Shown in pieces: positions 23,981 to 32,922 of a stretch of DNA of 64,000 bases (positions are counted from its first letter, which is position 1; the number at the start of each line of letters is the position of its first letter). Source of the DNA: an uncultured Desulfobacter sp. (GTDB lineage: Bacteria; Desulfobacterota; Desulfobacteria; Desulfobacterales; Desulfobacteraceae); assembly GCF_963665355.1 (NCBI RefSeq), contig NZ_OY762229.1, positions 4,154,001 to 4,218,000 on the forward strand. The letters are read 5' to 3'. The translations under genes and the position numbers were made by a program. Under the pieces are notes generated by a model. That model was not told the DNA's origin and ran no database searches. It worked only from the letters and a program-made list of their open reading frames with translations.

Positions 23981-24826
23981 ATGGAAAACAATACCCTTGA
24001 TATCATTGTATGCATCAAACAGGTGCCCATGGTGTCTGAACTGCCCTGGAATTCCAAAACCGGCACCCTGAAACGGGAGCTTGCCCAGGGCATGATGGAT
24101 CCGGCCTCGCGCCTGGCCCTTGAGGCGGGGCTTCGCCTGCAAAGGGCAGGGCAGTCCAAGGATCGGCAGATCCGGGTGACTGCACTGACCATGGGGCCGC
24201 CCATGGCCGAGGAGGTGCTTCACCAGGCCGTGTCTCTGGGTGCGGACCACGGGGTTCTGCTCACGGACCGGAAAATGGCCGGGGCAGACACCTATCTGAC
24301 CTCTTTTATCCTTGGCCGGTATATCAAGATGTTCAGGCCTGATACCGGTCTTGTGCTGTGCGGCGCCCAGACCAGTGACAGTGAGACGGCCCAGGTTGGC
24401 CCACAACTGGCCTGCGAGCTGGATTTTCCGGCCATCGGCTGGGCATCGGATATTCAGCTGACCCGGAATGTACTGGTTGTGACCCGGCTGGTGGATGATT
24501 ACATGGAAACCCTGGAAATGGATCTTCCGGGTCTTGTCACCATAGACCTGGGCGCATTCGTTCCCCCTTATGCAGGACTTGCCGGTGTGGCCCGGGCCTT
24601 TGCCTCTCCCAAAATTGAAATTGTGGATGCCGATCTCCTGGAACTGGACAAGGATTTCAATGCCCTGAAGGATTCGCCCACCCGTATTCTGGATGTGTTT
24701 TCACCGGCCACCCAAAAGGAGAGCCGGGTGCTTAAGGGCACGGCGAAAACCGTGGTGGACCAGCTGTTTGCAGATTATGGAAAAATTATCAGTTCAGCCA
24801 TGGGCAAGGATTTAAAAAAGAAATGA
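23981..24826 (+). CDS. etfB: Electron transfer flavoprotein, beta subunit
   Basis: The 281-residue protein begins IIVCIKQVPMVSELPWN and contains ALTMGPPMAEEVLHQAVSLGAD and LCGAQTSDSETAQVGPQLA, the EtfB core that holds the second nucleotide. With EtfA it takes electrons from the acyl-CoA dehydrogenase. It overlaps etfA by four bases (ATGA). Confidence 0.92.
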   Translation: MENNTLDIIVCIKQVPMVSELPWNSKTGTLKRELAQGMMDPASRLALEAGLRLQRAGQSKDRQIRVTALTMGPPMAEEVLHQAVSLGADHGVLLTDRKMAGADTYLTSFILGRYIKMFRPDTGLVLCGAQTSDSETAQVGPQLACELDFPAIGWASDIQLTRNVLVVTRLVDDYMETLEMDLPGLVTIDLGAFVPPYAGLAGVARAFASPKIEIVDADLLELDKDFNALKDSPTRILDVFSPATQKESRVLKGTAKTVVDQLFADYGKIISSAMGKDLKKK

Positions 24827-25842
24827 GGGGGCAAATGTCAAAAGATTCAACCGGCAAGGAGATATGGGTATTCGGGGACTACCGCAACTACTTTAAAAAC
24901 CGGGTCACACTTCAGATCCTGGCAAGAGCCAGGGCCCTTGCCGCGCAGACAGGGGGGCGGGTGTGCGGCGTGGTTTTGGGGCATGATGTGAAAGACTATG
25001 CCTGCGAATATATTGCCCATGGTGCGGACCGGGTTTACGTGATTGACCATCCACGATTAAAGTCCTATGGTTTAGAAACATTTACCAATATTTTAATTAG
25101 ACTGGCCAGGGACATGGCGCCGGATATTATTTTGATCGGGGCCACCCGGTTTGGCCAGGAAGTGGCCCCCCGGGTGGCCAAACAGCTGAATACAGGGCTT
25201 ACCGCCGACTGCATTGATCTTGAAATCGATAATAAAGGACGGCTTGTCCAGGTTGCGCCATCCTTCGGGGGTAATCTCATTGCCCGAATACTCACCCCCG
25301 ACGCCCGGCCCCAGATGGCAACAGTACGGCCCGGCACTTTCCATGAATTGCCCCATGACAATACGGCCAAAGGCGATGTGATCTGCCTTGACCTGCCCGA
25401 AGATCTTCCGCCCGAACGGGTCCGCTGCATCCGTTCGGAATACCGGCCTGCCAAAACCGTGGGCATTGAAAAGGCGGATATTGTGATCACCGGAGGCCGG
25501 GGGATGGGTTCCAAGGGCAAATTTAAAAAACTGTTTGACCTGGCCGGTCTGCTCAATGCCGAGGTCGGGGCCACCCGCCCGGTTGTCCATGCCGGATGGG
25601 TGGACCATGAGGCCCTTGTGGGCCAGGCCGGCAAACATATTCGGCCCAAGGTGCTGTTCTCCTTCGGCATATCCGGGGCCATCCAGCATACGGCCGCACT
25701 CATGGATGCCGATTTCATTGTGGCTGTGAATAAAAATCCCAATGCCACCATGATGAAACTTGCGGATGTGGCCATTGTGGCCGATGCCAACCAGGTATGC
25801 TCCGGAATTATCAGGGCGCTGAAAGAAAAGATACGGGACTGA
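24823..25842 (+). CDS. etfA: Electron transfer flavoprotein, alpha subunit
   Basis: The 339-residue subunit has the FAD motif PKVLFSFGISGAIQHTAALM and IVAVNKNPNATMMKLADVAIVAD near the C-terminus, and VITGGRGMGSKGKF at the domain boundary. It has no N-terminal ferredoxin extension, so it is the simple type. ATG 24823 overlaps the etfB stop; ATG 24835 with GAGGGGG close ahead is an alternative. Last gene of the acyl-CoA dehydrogenase-etfBA unit. Confidence 0.92.
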   Translation: MRGQMSKDSTGKEIWVFGDYRNYFKNRVTLQILARARALAAQTGGRVCGVVLGHDVKDYACEYIAHGADRVYVIDHPRLKSYGLETFTNILIRLARDMAPDIILIGATRFGQEVAPRVAKQLNTGLTADCIDLEIDNKGRLVQVAPSFGGNLIARILTPDARPQMATVRPGTFHELPHDNTAKGDVICLDLPEDLPPERVRCIRSEYRPAKTVGIEKADIVITGGRGMGSKGKFKKLFDLAGLLNAEVGATRPVVHAGWVDHEALVGQAGKHIRPKVLFSFGISGAIQHTAALMDADFIVAVNKNPNATMMKLADVAIVADANQVCSGIIRALKEKIRD

Positions 25843-26004
25843 CACCGCCGTTGAGTACAGGACAGATAGGTATCAAAAAAAATGGGGTGATGACATTGTC
25901 TTATGTCCATTTATGATTAAGTTTATTCTTAATAACCATGGGTTGGTCTGGATGATCAGTATTTGGGCTCAACTCTCAACAACAGAAAAAAGGAGAGACT
26001 TAAA

Positions 26005-26316
26005 ATGATAAATGTTACCAAGCCTGCCCAGGAACAGGTCAAACTCTACTTTGAAGGCAAGGAAATTGTTCCCATCAGAATTTTTATCAATAGCGCCGGA
26101 TGTGGCGGACCAAGCCTTGCCATGGCTTTGGACGAGAAGAAAGAGACCGATGCCGTGTTCTCATTTGATGGGGTTGATTATGTCATGGATAAGGCTTTGC
26201 TGGAAGAAGCAAGTCCCGTGGATATAGATTTTGAAGGCATGGGCTTTAACATTGTGTCCAGCCTGCAGCCGCCTGAGGGGTGTACGGGATGCGGCAGCGG
26301 ATCATGCTGTTCATAA
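26005..26316 (+). CDS. IscA/HesB-like Cys-rich protein
   Basis: The 103-residue protein has the HesB fold: INVTKPAQEQVKLYF at the start, RIFINSAGCGGPSLAMALDE in the middle with the first conserved Cys, and CTGCGSGSCCS at the end. This version, with a Cys-rich GSGSCCS tail, is typical of sulfate reducers; it is thought to carry Fe-S clusters, though its exact client is unknown. An AAAGGAGAG site lies 8 bases ahead of the ATG. It ends 23 bases from the convergent ppx gene. Confidence 0.85.
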   Translation: MINVTKPAQEQVKLYFEGKEIVPIRIFINSAGCGGPSLAMALDEKKETDAVFSFDGVDYVMDKALLEEASPVDIDFEGMGFNIVSSLQPPEGCTGCGSGSCCS

Positions 26317-26339
26317 ATGTTTGAATGAGTTTTTTCGGG

Positions 26340-27332
26340 TTAAGCCGTAACCTGTTCTTTGGGGGGTACGGCGTTATCTTGTATCGGATCAATTAAGGGT
26401 GCATGTGCGTGGGTTTCCTTGAACTGCGCCTGCATCCTTTTGTCATGCAGAACATGGATTATGCCGTCGGCAAGGCCCTGCATGGGAACGTGGATTTTTT
26501 CGCACCGGCCCCAGGCCATGGCTTTGAGATAGATTCTTGCCCCCGGGATAATAACGTCTGCCCGGTCCGGCTTTAAGTAAAATCTCTTCATTCGCTCTTC
26601 CAAAGAATAGGCCGCCAGCTTATCGCGAATTTTCTTTATCTGCTTTTTGGTCACCCATGTCCCGGGACGACCCTTGGCCAGCTTAAACAACTGGTTGATG
26701 TTGCCGCCGCTGCCGATGGCCTCCACAGGCTCGTGACCCCGGGTGATCTTTTTCAGCCAGGATTTCATAAGATCCCAGTCCTGCTGCCGGGCCCGGTTGT
26801 TAAGCAGGCGGATGGTGCCCAGGTTGAAGGAGCGGCTGGCCTGAACCCTGCCGTCGCAGAACAGCGTAATTTCAGTGCTGCCGCCGCCCACATCCACAAA
26901 TAAAGCCGCCTTTTCCGATGAAGTCATAATTGCATGGCGGTTCTGGAAAAGATATCGGGCCTCCTGCCTGCCGTTGATAATTTCAATATCGATACCGGTC
27001 TGCTCCTTAATCCTGCGGCAAACCTGCCTGCCGTTTCCGGCGGATCTCATGGCCGAGGTGGCACAAGCCTTGGCGGCTACGGGCTGGTATGCATCAATGA
27101 GCTTTGCAAACCCTGCCATGGTTTTTGTCAGTTTGCAGGCCCGTTCATCCGAGATCATGCCCCGTAAAAAGGCATCTTCACCCAAGCGGATGGGCATGCG
27201 CATCCATGATATTTTCTTTACCCGAACCAGCCCTGAATCGTCTGGGGAAACCATGGCTAAAAGCAGGCGGACGGCATTGGAACCGATGTCGATGGCGGCG
27301 TATCTTGTCATTGAATCCATAATAATTGACAT
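26340..27332 (-). CDS. Ppx/GppA-family exopolyphosphatase
   Basis: The 330-residue protein has the actin-like ATPase motifs of the family: RYAAIDIGSNAVRLLLA (residues 9-25), ATSAMRSAGNG (about 100), INGRQEARYLF (about 124), ALFVDVGGGSTEITLF (about 147) and IGSGGNINQL (about 213). It lacks the C-terminal HD domain of long Ppx/GppA, as in short actinobacterial and deltaproteobacterial enzymes. It should hydrolyse terminal phosphates from polyphosphate or pppGpp. ATG 27332 is assumed; ATGs at 27320 and 27311 are possible. It is divergent from a CHAD-ParA-CYTH operon, which argues for polyphosphate as substrate. Confidence 0.88.
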   Translation of the reverse strand: MSIIMDSMTRYAAIDIGSNAVRLLLAMVSPDDSGLVRVKKISWMRMPIRLGEDAFLRGMISDERACKLTKTMAGFAKLIDAYQPVAAKACATSAMRSAGNGRQVCRRIKEQTGIDIEIINGRQEARYLFQNRHAIMTSSEKAALFVDVGGGSTEITLFCDGRVQASRSFNLGTIRLLNNRARQQDWDLMKSWLKKITRGHEPVEAIGSGGNINQLFKLAKGRPGTWVTKKQIKKIRDKLAAYSLEERMKRFYLKPDRADVIIPGARIYLKAMAWGRCEKIHVPMQGLADGIIHVLHDKRMQAQFKETHAHAPLIDPIQDNAVPPKEQVTA

Positions 27333-27339
27333 CTTAGTT

Positions 27340-27353
27340 TAATGACGTCATTA
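27340..27353. promoter_or_regulatory. Perfect 14-bp palindrome TAATGACGTCATTA between divergent ppx and RHH genes
   Basis: The only 58 bases between the ppx start and the small ribbon-helix-helix gene hold this exact palindrome. Ribbon-helix-helix dimers bind such short inverted sites, often autoregulating. It is therefore a good candidate operator (or a centromere-like site for the ParA system), but binding is inference. Confidence 0.5.
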
Positions 27354-27390
27354 TATCAAGGCGTAAAACAAAGATTAACAAGGATCTAAC

Positions 27391-27552
27391 ATGGTAAAAA
27401 CCAAAAAGGTGAATACGTCTCTGCGGCTTGATAAAAAAGTTCTCAAAGAGCTTAAAATTCTGGCCATTGAAAAAGAGACCAGTGTTCAGGCCATTATTGA
27501 AAACCTCATCCATAAATACATTGAGAAGAACAAGGAAAAATCAGAGCAATGA
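27391..27552 (+). CDS. Ribbon-helix-helix DNA-binding protein, 53 aa
   Basis: This short gene encodes NTSLRLDKKVLKELKILAIEKE, then TSVQAIIENLIHKYIEK: an N-terminal basic beta-strand and two helices, the MetJ/Arc/CopG fold. It overlaps the CHAD gene by four bases (ATGA). In partition systems of the ParF/ParG kind such a protein is the DNA-binding adaptor for a ParA ATPase; a ParA gene follows two positions on. It may bind the palindrome at 27340 and regulate the operon. AAGGATCT lies ahead of the ATG. Confidence 0.75.
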   Translation: MVKTKKVNTSLRLDKKVLKELKILAIEKETSVQAIIENLIHKYIEKNKEKSEQ

Positions 27553-29144
27553 ATCTTCCAGCCTCACAAACGTATACGCTGTCGGCCGATATCAATGTCA
27601 AAAAGATAAATGCCATTCTCAAAGATGCAAACATGACCCTTGTGGGCAATGCCTGTGAGCCCCCATGTGAGAGCGAAGAAGGGACTGTTCTGGATACCTT
27701 TGACGCGGTTGTTTACAATTCCAATGCACTTTTAATCCAGATTGGATCCGATCTGCTCAGAATCTGCTGGTCTGGCGATTCAATGGTCCAGGCCGCACCG
27801 GAATCTGAATGGAAATTTGCCGGGGATCTTCCCCAGGGTCCTGTCAGGGATCTGCTCATGAAACAGTCTTCCCTGCGTGCCTTCATGCCGGTGGGGCAGG
27901 TGACCCTGGTCCGGGATACCTTAAGTCTTTTAGACGATGAACACAAAACCTGCTGCCGCATTGAATCCATCACCTTGAACCGGGGGAAACATACCTGGTC
28001 CTGGCTGCGGACATGCCCCATGCGCGGCTACAGTGACAGCCATGCATTGATCTGCGGCATCTTGGAAAAAATGGAAAAGCCGGCACTTCCGTCAGAGGTT
28101 CTCAAACTCAGGATTTCGGATTATACATCCAAGCCCGCTATTCTCCTGTCCGAGAATGATCCGGCCAGGACAAGCCTTTGTACCATTGTTCAAGCCTTTT
28201 TACAGGTCACCCGCCGCAACGAACCAGGACTCATTGAAGATCTGGACACCGAGTTTCTTCACCAGTGGCGGGTCAGTCTGCGCAAGGTTCGTTCCGTGCT
28301 GACCCTGTTTAAAGGCGTTGTCGCCCCTGACACCCTTGACCGGTTGAAACAGGATTTCAGGGATATCATGCAGGATACCAACCTGATGCGGGACAGGGAT
28401 GTGTATCTTTTATCCAGGAACGATTATTTTGCCCTGGTTCCTCCCCAGGCTCATCCCGGCCTTGGGGTCCTTTTTGAAATGCTGCAGCGGGATCGAGATG
28501 AAGCTTTTGAAAAAGTAAAAACCCTGCTGAAATCCAAAGCTTATAAAAAACAGATAAAATCCATTCAAAAGTTATTCGAAAATCCTGAAGACTTGCCCCA
28601 AGGCCCCAAGGCCGATGCCCCGTCAAAGAAATTTGCCGCCAACCTGGTTTTAAAACGATATAAAACAGTGTGCCGCCTTGCCGCAAATATCACCGACAAA
28701 ACACCCGATGAGACCATTCATGAACTGCGCATTCATTGCAAAAAGCTGCGGTATCTCATTGAATCAGCCCAGCCTTTATTTGATGACAACCAGGTAAAAG
28801 ATCTGCTGAAAACCCTTAAAGGGCTGCAGGAGCACCTGGGAAGTTTCAACGACCAGTCTGTCCAGCAGGCGACCCTGGCCCATTGTCTGGAACGTTATCC
28901 GTCCACTGAGCCCAATGCCAAGGCCCTGGCCGAAAGCATCGGCGCCTTGATGGCCATGCTTTACCGCAAGCAGTTGGACGAGCGCCGGATGATTATTGAA
29001 AATCTGTCCGGGTTTTATAGTCCCCAGACACAGGCTGCCTTTCACGCTTTGTTTGATTTAAAACGCATTGCGGCAAACCCGAAACCTGAAACCGGTGGCC
29101 AAGACAAAACCCAGGTTGATTCCGGAGGAGATAAAGAGTTATGA
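27549..29144 (+). CDS. CHAD-domain protein with degenerate CYTH-like N-terminus
   Basis: Residues about 205-500 form a CHAD domain with the two repeated helical units: EFLHQWRVSLRKVRSVLTLF (about 237) and IHELRIHCKKLRYLIESAQPLF (about 392). Conserved His and Lys/Arg on these helices bind polyphosphate, and CHAD proteins localise to polyphosphate granules. Residues 1-190 resemble a CYTH fold (TVLDTFDAVVYNSNALL, DTLSLLDDEHKT) but lack the N-terminal ExExK catalytic motif, so the part is probably non-catalytic. The C-terminal 30 residues are polar and flexible. It sits in a tightly overlapping operon with RHH, ParA and CYTH genes. Confidence 0.85.
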   Translation: MNLPASQTYTLSADINVKKINAILKDANMTLVGNACEPPCESEEGTVLDTFDAVVYNSNALLIQIGSDLLRICWSGDSMVQAAPESEWKFAGDLPQGPVRDLLMKQSSLRAFMPVGQVTLVRDTLSLLDDEHKTCCRIESITLNRGKHTWSWLRTCPMRGYSDSHALICGILEKMEKPALPSEVLKLRISDYTSKPAILLSENDPARTSLCTIVQAFLQVTRRNEPGLIEDLDTEFLHQWRVSLRKVRSVLTLFKGVVAPDTLDRLKQDFRDIMQDTNLMRDRDVYLLSRNDYFALVPPQAHPGLGVLFEMLQRDRDEAFEKVKTLLKSKAYKKQIKSIQKLFENPEDLPQGPKADAPSKKFAANLVLKRYKTVCRLAANITDKTPDETIHELRIHCKKLRYLIESAQPLFDDNQVKDLLKTLKGLQEHLGSFNDQSVQQATLAHCLERYPSTEPNAKALAESIGALMAMLYRKQLDERRMIIENLSGFYSPQTQAAFHALFDLKRIAANPKPETGGQDKTQVDSGGDKEL

Positions 29145-29878
29145 AACTGATTGCCTGTTATTCCAACAAGGGCGGTGTGGGAAAAACCGCGGCTTCTGTC
29201 AACCTGGCATATGCCAGTGCATTAAGCGGTAACCGGACACTTCTGTGCGATCTGGATCCCCAGGGGGCCTCTGGATTTTATTTTCGTGTCAAGCCCAGCG
29301 AAAAACTGAAAAATGAGACCTTTTTTGAAGATAACAAAAAATTTACCAATGCCATCAGAGAAAGCGACTTTCATAATCTTGACCTTTTGCCTGCCAACAT
29401 GAGTTTCAGGGATTTTGATATTTTCCTGTCCCGGATGAAAAAAAGCCGCTCCCGGCTGAACAAGGCGTTAAAGCCCGTTGACGGCGAATATGACATTGTC
29501 CTGCTGGACTGCCCCCCCAATATCTCGCTGCTGTCGGAAAATGTATTCAAGGTGGCGGATCGTATTGTGGTGCCGGTGATTCCCACGACGTTGTCCCAGA
29601 GAACCCTTGAGCAGCTGTATATATTTTTTAAAACCCAGAAGTATGACTCATCCAAAATTTTCCCGTTTTTTTCCATGGTCCAGCAGAGTAAATCCCTGCA
29701 TGTTCAGATCATGGAGGAGATCCGGGCCGGTTATGAACAGGTGATGGACACCTGGATACCCTTTTCCACCCACATCGAGCGCATGGGCGTCCACAGGGCG
29801 CCGGCCCTGTCCTATGCCGAAAAGGAAGCGGCGGTGGCAGCTTACGCAAAATTATGGCAGGAAATTCACAATCAATGA
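29141..29878 (+). CDS. ParA-family partition ATPase
   Basis: The 245-residue protein has the deviant Walker A motif CYSNKGGVGKTAASVNLA with the signature Lys, the A' motif TLLCDLDPQGASGF and the Walker B motif DIVLLDCPPNISLL. It lacks the N-terminal helix-turn-helix of ParA Ia, so it is of the small Ib/McdA/MipZ-like kind that moves cargo along the nucleoid. No ParB gene follows; instead it overlaps the CHAD gene in front (ATGA) and the CYTH gene behind (ATGA). The context suggests that the cargo is a polyphosphate granule rather than DNA. Confidence 0.88.
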   Translation: MKLIACYSNKGGVGKTAASVNLAYASALSGNRTLLCDLDPQGASGFYFRVKPSEKLKNETFFEDNKKFTNAIRESDFHNLDLLPANMSFRDFDIFLSRMKKSRSRLNKALKPVDGEYDIVLLDCPPNISLLSENVFKVADRIVVPVIPTTLSQRTLEQLYIFFKTQKYDSSKIFPFFSMVQQSKSLHVQIMEEIRAGYEQVMDTWIPFSTHIERMGVHRAPALSYAEKEAAVAAYAKLWQEIHNQ

Positions 29879-30342
29879 AAGAGATAGAACGAAAATTTTT
29901 GCTGGCAAAGATGCCGGAAGTTTCTTTGCACTCCACCACCTGTATCCGGCAGGGCTATATTTCCCAAGCCTTGGATTCTGTGGAGATCAGGCTTCGCCAG
30001 AAAGGCGATGCATTTTTCATGACCTTTAAACGGGGCCAGGGCCTTGTGAGGGACGAAGCTGAAATCAGGATTGATGAGGCGGATTTCAATCATCTATGGC
30101 CCTTGACCCACGGGCGGCAGGTAGAAAAACAACGGTCCAAAGCCATCCTTGAAAACGGTCTTACCGCCGAGATCGATGAATTTTCCGGTGCGCTTGCAGG
30201 GTTGTTCCTTTGCGAGGTGGAATTCGGTGATGAAGCCCAGGCCCAGGCCTTTGTTCCGCCCCGGTGGTTTGGGGCGGAAGTGACTGAAGACAGCCGGTAT
30301 AAAAATAAAAGCCTTGCCGAAAACGGTATTCCCGAAAACTAA
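29875..30342 (+). CDS. CYTH-domain phosphohydrolase (triphosphate tunnel metalloenzyme)
   Basis: ATG 29875 overlaps the parA stop. The protein begins MKEIERKFLLAKMPE with the ExExK motif of the family, then CIRQGYI, VEIRLRQKGD, MTFKRGQG, AEIRIDEADF, KQRSKAI, AEIDEFSG and CEVEFGDE, the alternating charged strands that form the tunnel. Known members hydrolyse tripolyphosphate, thiamine triphosphate or nucleotides. At 155 residues it is a single-domain enzyme. Placement with CHAD, ParA and Ppx points to polyphosphate. Confidence 0.9.
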   Translation: MKEIERKFLLAKMPEVSLHSTTCIRQGYISQALDSVEIRLRQKGDAFFMTFKRGQGLVRDEAEIRIDEADFNHLWPLTHGRQVEKQRSKAILENGLTAEIDEFSGALAGLFLCEVEFGDEAQAQAFVPPRWFGAEVTEDSRYKNKSLAENGIPEN

Positions 30343-30905
30343 TTCTGCCCTGTGAGTTTGCGGGCAAATTCATATGCCTGGTCTTTGACGGAATCCGCCA
30401 ATTTATCCGGGGTTGAGCATCCGCCCACAAACAGTTCTGCGGCCTTGACTGATTTATGGTATTTCTGCATTCTGCCAAATGCGGTGAATGCCTCGGCGGC
30501 ATTATTCTCAAATGGCCCGCCGCCTGTCATCAAAAGGCCCTGGCGCTGGCCTTCCACAAGGGATGTATGTTCCGGTACCGTGGCATACAGGCTATACGTA
30601 CGGTCGATGACGGATTTAAGCTGGGCATTCACGCCCCAGAAATATAGGGGAGAGGAAAAGATAACAGCCTGGGATTTAACTATTTTTTCAAGAATCTCAG
30701 TCATATCATCCCGTTGAATACAGCCCGGTGCATCCAGGATCGGTTTGCATTGTGCACAGCCCATGCATCCTTTAAGGTTTTTTGAATGCAGGTTGATTGT
30801 TTCCACGTCATGTCCGAGGCGGATCAGCTCTTGTGTAACCCATTCCAGTACCTGTGCCGTATTTCCGTTTTTTTTGGCGCCCCCTTGGAGCAGCAGTACG
30901 TTCAT
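30339..30905 (-). CDS. Flavodoxin-like FMN oxidoreductase with CxxC motif
   Basis: The 188-residue protein has the flavodoxin-fold FMN motif LLLQGGAKKNGNTAQVLEWV, the CMGCAQCKPILDAPGC stretch near residue 47 (as in iron-sulfur flavoproteins) and SSPLYFWGVNAQLKSVIDRTY. It probably reduces a small substrate or quinone with NAD(P)H, possibly with an Fe-S cluster on its compact Cys set; substrate unknown. It converges with the CYTH gene, overlapping by four bases, and ends the polyphosphate locus. Confidence 0.85.
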   Translation of the reverse strand: MNVLLLQGGAKKNGNTAQVLEWVTQELIRLGHDVETINLHSKNLKGCMGCAQCKPILDAPGCIQRDDMTEILEKIVKSQAVIFSSPLYFWGVNAQLKSVIDRTYSLYATVPEHTSLVEGQRQGLLMTGGGPFENNAAEAFTAFGRMQKYHKSVKAAELFVGGCSTPDKLADSVKDQAYEFARKLTGQN

Positions 30906-31221
30906 TTTAAATATTCCTTTATCAATTTAATGTTAGATTCTAGGACAAATTAGATCAATAATTAAACTTGTCAATTCAATATTCAACGGCAAATCATATT
31001 GGGATGGTTTTATTTGGGTTGCCGGTCTTAAGGATTGACTTTATAATTATGACTCTCATATTCAATTAAAACAATTTCGGATCAATCGGTCAGGATTTGG
31101 CGGTCAGGATTTGGGCAAGGATTCTTTTCACAATACCTTGCCCGTGAATAAAACAAGGCCTTTATTCATTCCGGCGAAATAAAGGCTTTGTAAACCAGAT
31201 CAGAAAAAAATAGGAACATTC
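30906..31221. other. 315-bp intergenic region between flavodoxin-like and 2-oxoacid oxidoreductase genes
   Basis: AT-rich and without a supported gene. It holds a short tandem repeat of GGTCAGGATTTGG (about 31087-31116) and a hairpin ACAAGGCCTTTATT/AATAAAGGCTTTGT at 31153-31191, 30 bases before the oxidoreductase start, which could affect expression. Promoters for both divergent genes must be here. Confidence 0.4.
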
Positions 31222-32922
31222 ATGAAAACTGACGTAACACTAAAAATTGCGGGTGCGGCGGGGCAGGGGATCCAGACCATCGGTGATCTGCTTTCCGAGG
31301 TGTGTCACCACAGCGGATTGTTTACATTCTCTGTGGATGATTTTGAATCAAGAGTCCGGGGCGGGCACAATTTCAATCTGATGCGGATCAGCGACAAGCT
31401 GGTTGCGGCCCCCGGAAACAAGCTTGATATCCTTGTCTGCATTAATACCGATGCCTATGAGTTACATAAAAACGAGTTACGCCCCGACGGCATTGCCATT
31501 GTCAATGCCGGTGAGATCGGAAAAGAAAATAAGACTCGTTTTGACATCCCCTTAAAAAAACTGGCAGAAGAGGCCGGTGGAAAAATCACCGCCAACACTG
31601 TGGCGGCAGGGGCTGTGCTGTCAATGCTCGGGGTGCCGTTCAGTGTGCTGGCCGATATTTTGAAAAAACGGTTTGCCGCCAAGGGTGAGAAAACAGTGGC
31701 GCTGAATATTGCCGCCGCCCGGAAAGGATTTGATGCCGCCCAGGGCTTAAGCCTGGATACCGGCTTCACATGGGAAGCAAAACAGAGCAACAATGTTATC
31801 TTAAGCGGGGCCAAGGCCGCAGCCTTGGGAGCCCTTGCGGCCGACTGCCGTTTTTTCCCCTTTTACCCCATGAGTCCTGCCACAGGTGTGCTCACCAATG
31901 TGGTTTCCTATACTGATAAACTTCCCGTTGTTGTTGAGCAGGCAGAAGATGAGATTGCCGCTGTAATCATGGCCATTGGTGCGTCCTTTGCCGGTGTCCG
32001 GGCCATGACCGCAACTTCGGGCGGGGGCTTTTGCCTCATGACCGAAGGGCTGGGGCTTGCCGCGATGACGGAAACGCCGCTGGTCATCCTCAATGCCCAG
32101 CGGCCGGGGCCTGCCACGGGACTTCCCACCAGGACCGGTCAGGCCGATCTGCTGTTTTCCATCCACGCCTCCCAGGATGACTTCCCCCGGTTTGTTTTTG
32201 CACCGGGCACACCTGTGGAGACATTTGAAACCATGAAGAAGGCATTCCATCTGGCCGAAAAATACCAGGTTCCAGCTATTGTTCTTCTTGACCAGTTTCT
32301 GGCTGACTATCGGATGACGGAAATTAATACCCTTACGGTGGATTCTGAAATTGAACGCTTTTATGAGCCAAACGACTCCGGCGATGACGATCATCCGTAC
32401 TTAAGATATGCGCTGACCCAGGATGGTGTTTCTCCACAAAGACTGCCCTGTTCAGGTCCTGGGTTTGTCCGGGTGACGGGAAATGAACATAATCCCGAAG
32501 GACACATCAGCGAAAATGCAGAAAATAAAATTGCCATGACCCAGAAACGCGCCGGAAAGGTGCACAACATGCTCAAAGAGATGGAGGCACCGACCCTGGT
32601 GAACCCCTCCGCTCCGGTTTTTCTTGTGGGATGGGGCTCCACAAGGGGAAATATTCTGGAAGCTGCCCAACAGCTTAACTCCCAGGGCATGGAGGTCGGC
32701 GCTGTGGTATTCAAAGATCTGTGGCCCATGGACGGGCAGGCCGTGGGGAAAGTATTGGCCGGCAAGCGTTTGATCATGGTGGAACAAAATGAGTCCGGCC
32801 AGTTGAAACTTCTGCTTGCCCAGCAGACCGGCATCACAGCCTTTGACACTATTCTCAAATATGACGGCAGACCTTTTTTTCCGGACTATATTGTTCAAAA
32901 GGCAAAGGAGATTTTGAAATAA
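31222..32922 (+). CDS. 2-oxoacid:ferredoxin oxidoreductase, fused gamma-alpha subunit (KorA type)
   Basis: Residues 1-190 are the gamma domain (KIAGAAGQGIQTIGDLLS, FESRVRGGHNFNLMRIS); residues 195-566 are the alpha domain with GAKAAALGALAADCRFF, RPGPATGLPTRTGQADLL and a C-terminal transketolase-like part (VFLVGWGSTRGNILEAA). With the beta subunit it oxidises a 2-oxoacid to its acyl-CoA using ferredoxin. Two-subunit enzymes of this size act on 2-oxoglutarate or related acids, which suits a TCA-cycle oxidiser; specificity is inferred. It overlaps the beta gene by one base. Confidence 0.9.
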   Translation: MKTDVTLKIAGAAGQGIQTIGDLLSEVCHHSGLFTFSVDDFESRVRGGHNFNLMRISDKLVAAPGNKLDILVCINTDAYELHKNELRPDGIAIVNAGEIGKENKTRFDIPLKKLAEEAGGKITANTVAAGAVLSMLGVPFSVLADILKKRFAAKGEKTVALNIAAARKGFDAAQGLSLDTGFTWEAKQSNNVILSGAKAAALGALAADCRFFPFYPMSPATGVLTNVVSYTDKLPVVVEQAEDEIAAVIMAIGASFAGVRAMTATSGGGFCLMTEGLGLAAMTETPLVILNAQRPGPATGLPTRTGQADLLFSIHASQDDFPRFVFAPGTPVETFETMKKAFHLAEKYQVPAIVLLDQFLADYRMTEINTLTVDSEIERFYEPNDSGDDDHPYLRYALTQDGVSPQRLPCSGPGFVRVTGNEHNPEGHISENAENKIAMTQKRAGKVHNMLKEMEAPTLVNPSAPVFLVGWGSTRGNILEAAQQLNSQGMEVGAVVFKDLWPMDGQAVGKVLAGKRLIMVEQNESGQLKLLLAQQTGITAFDTILKYDGRPFFPDYIVQKAKEILK

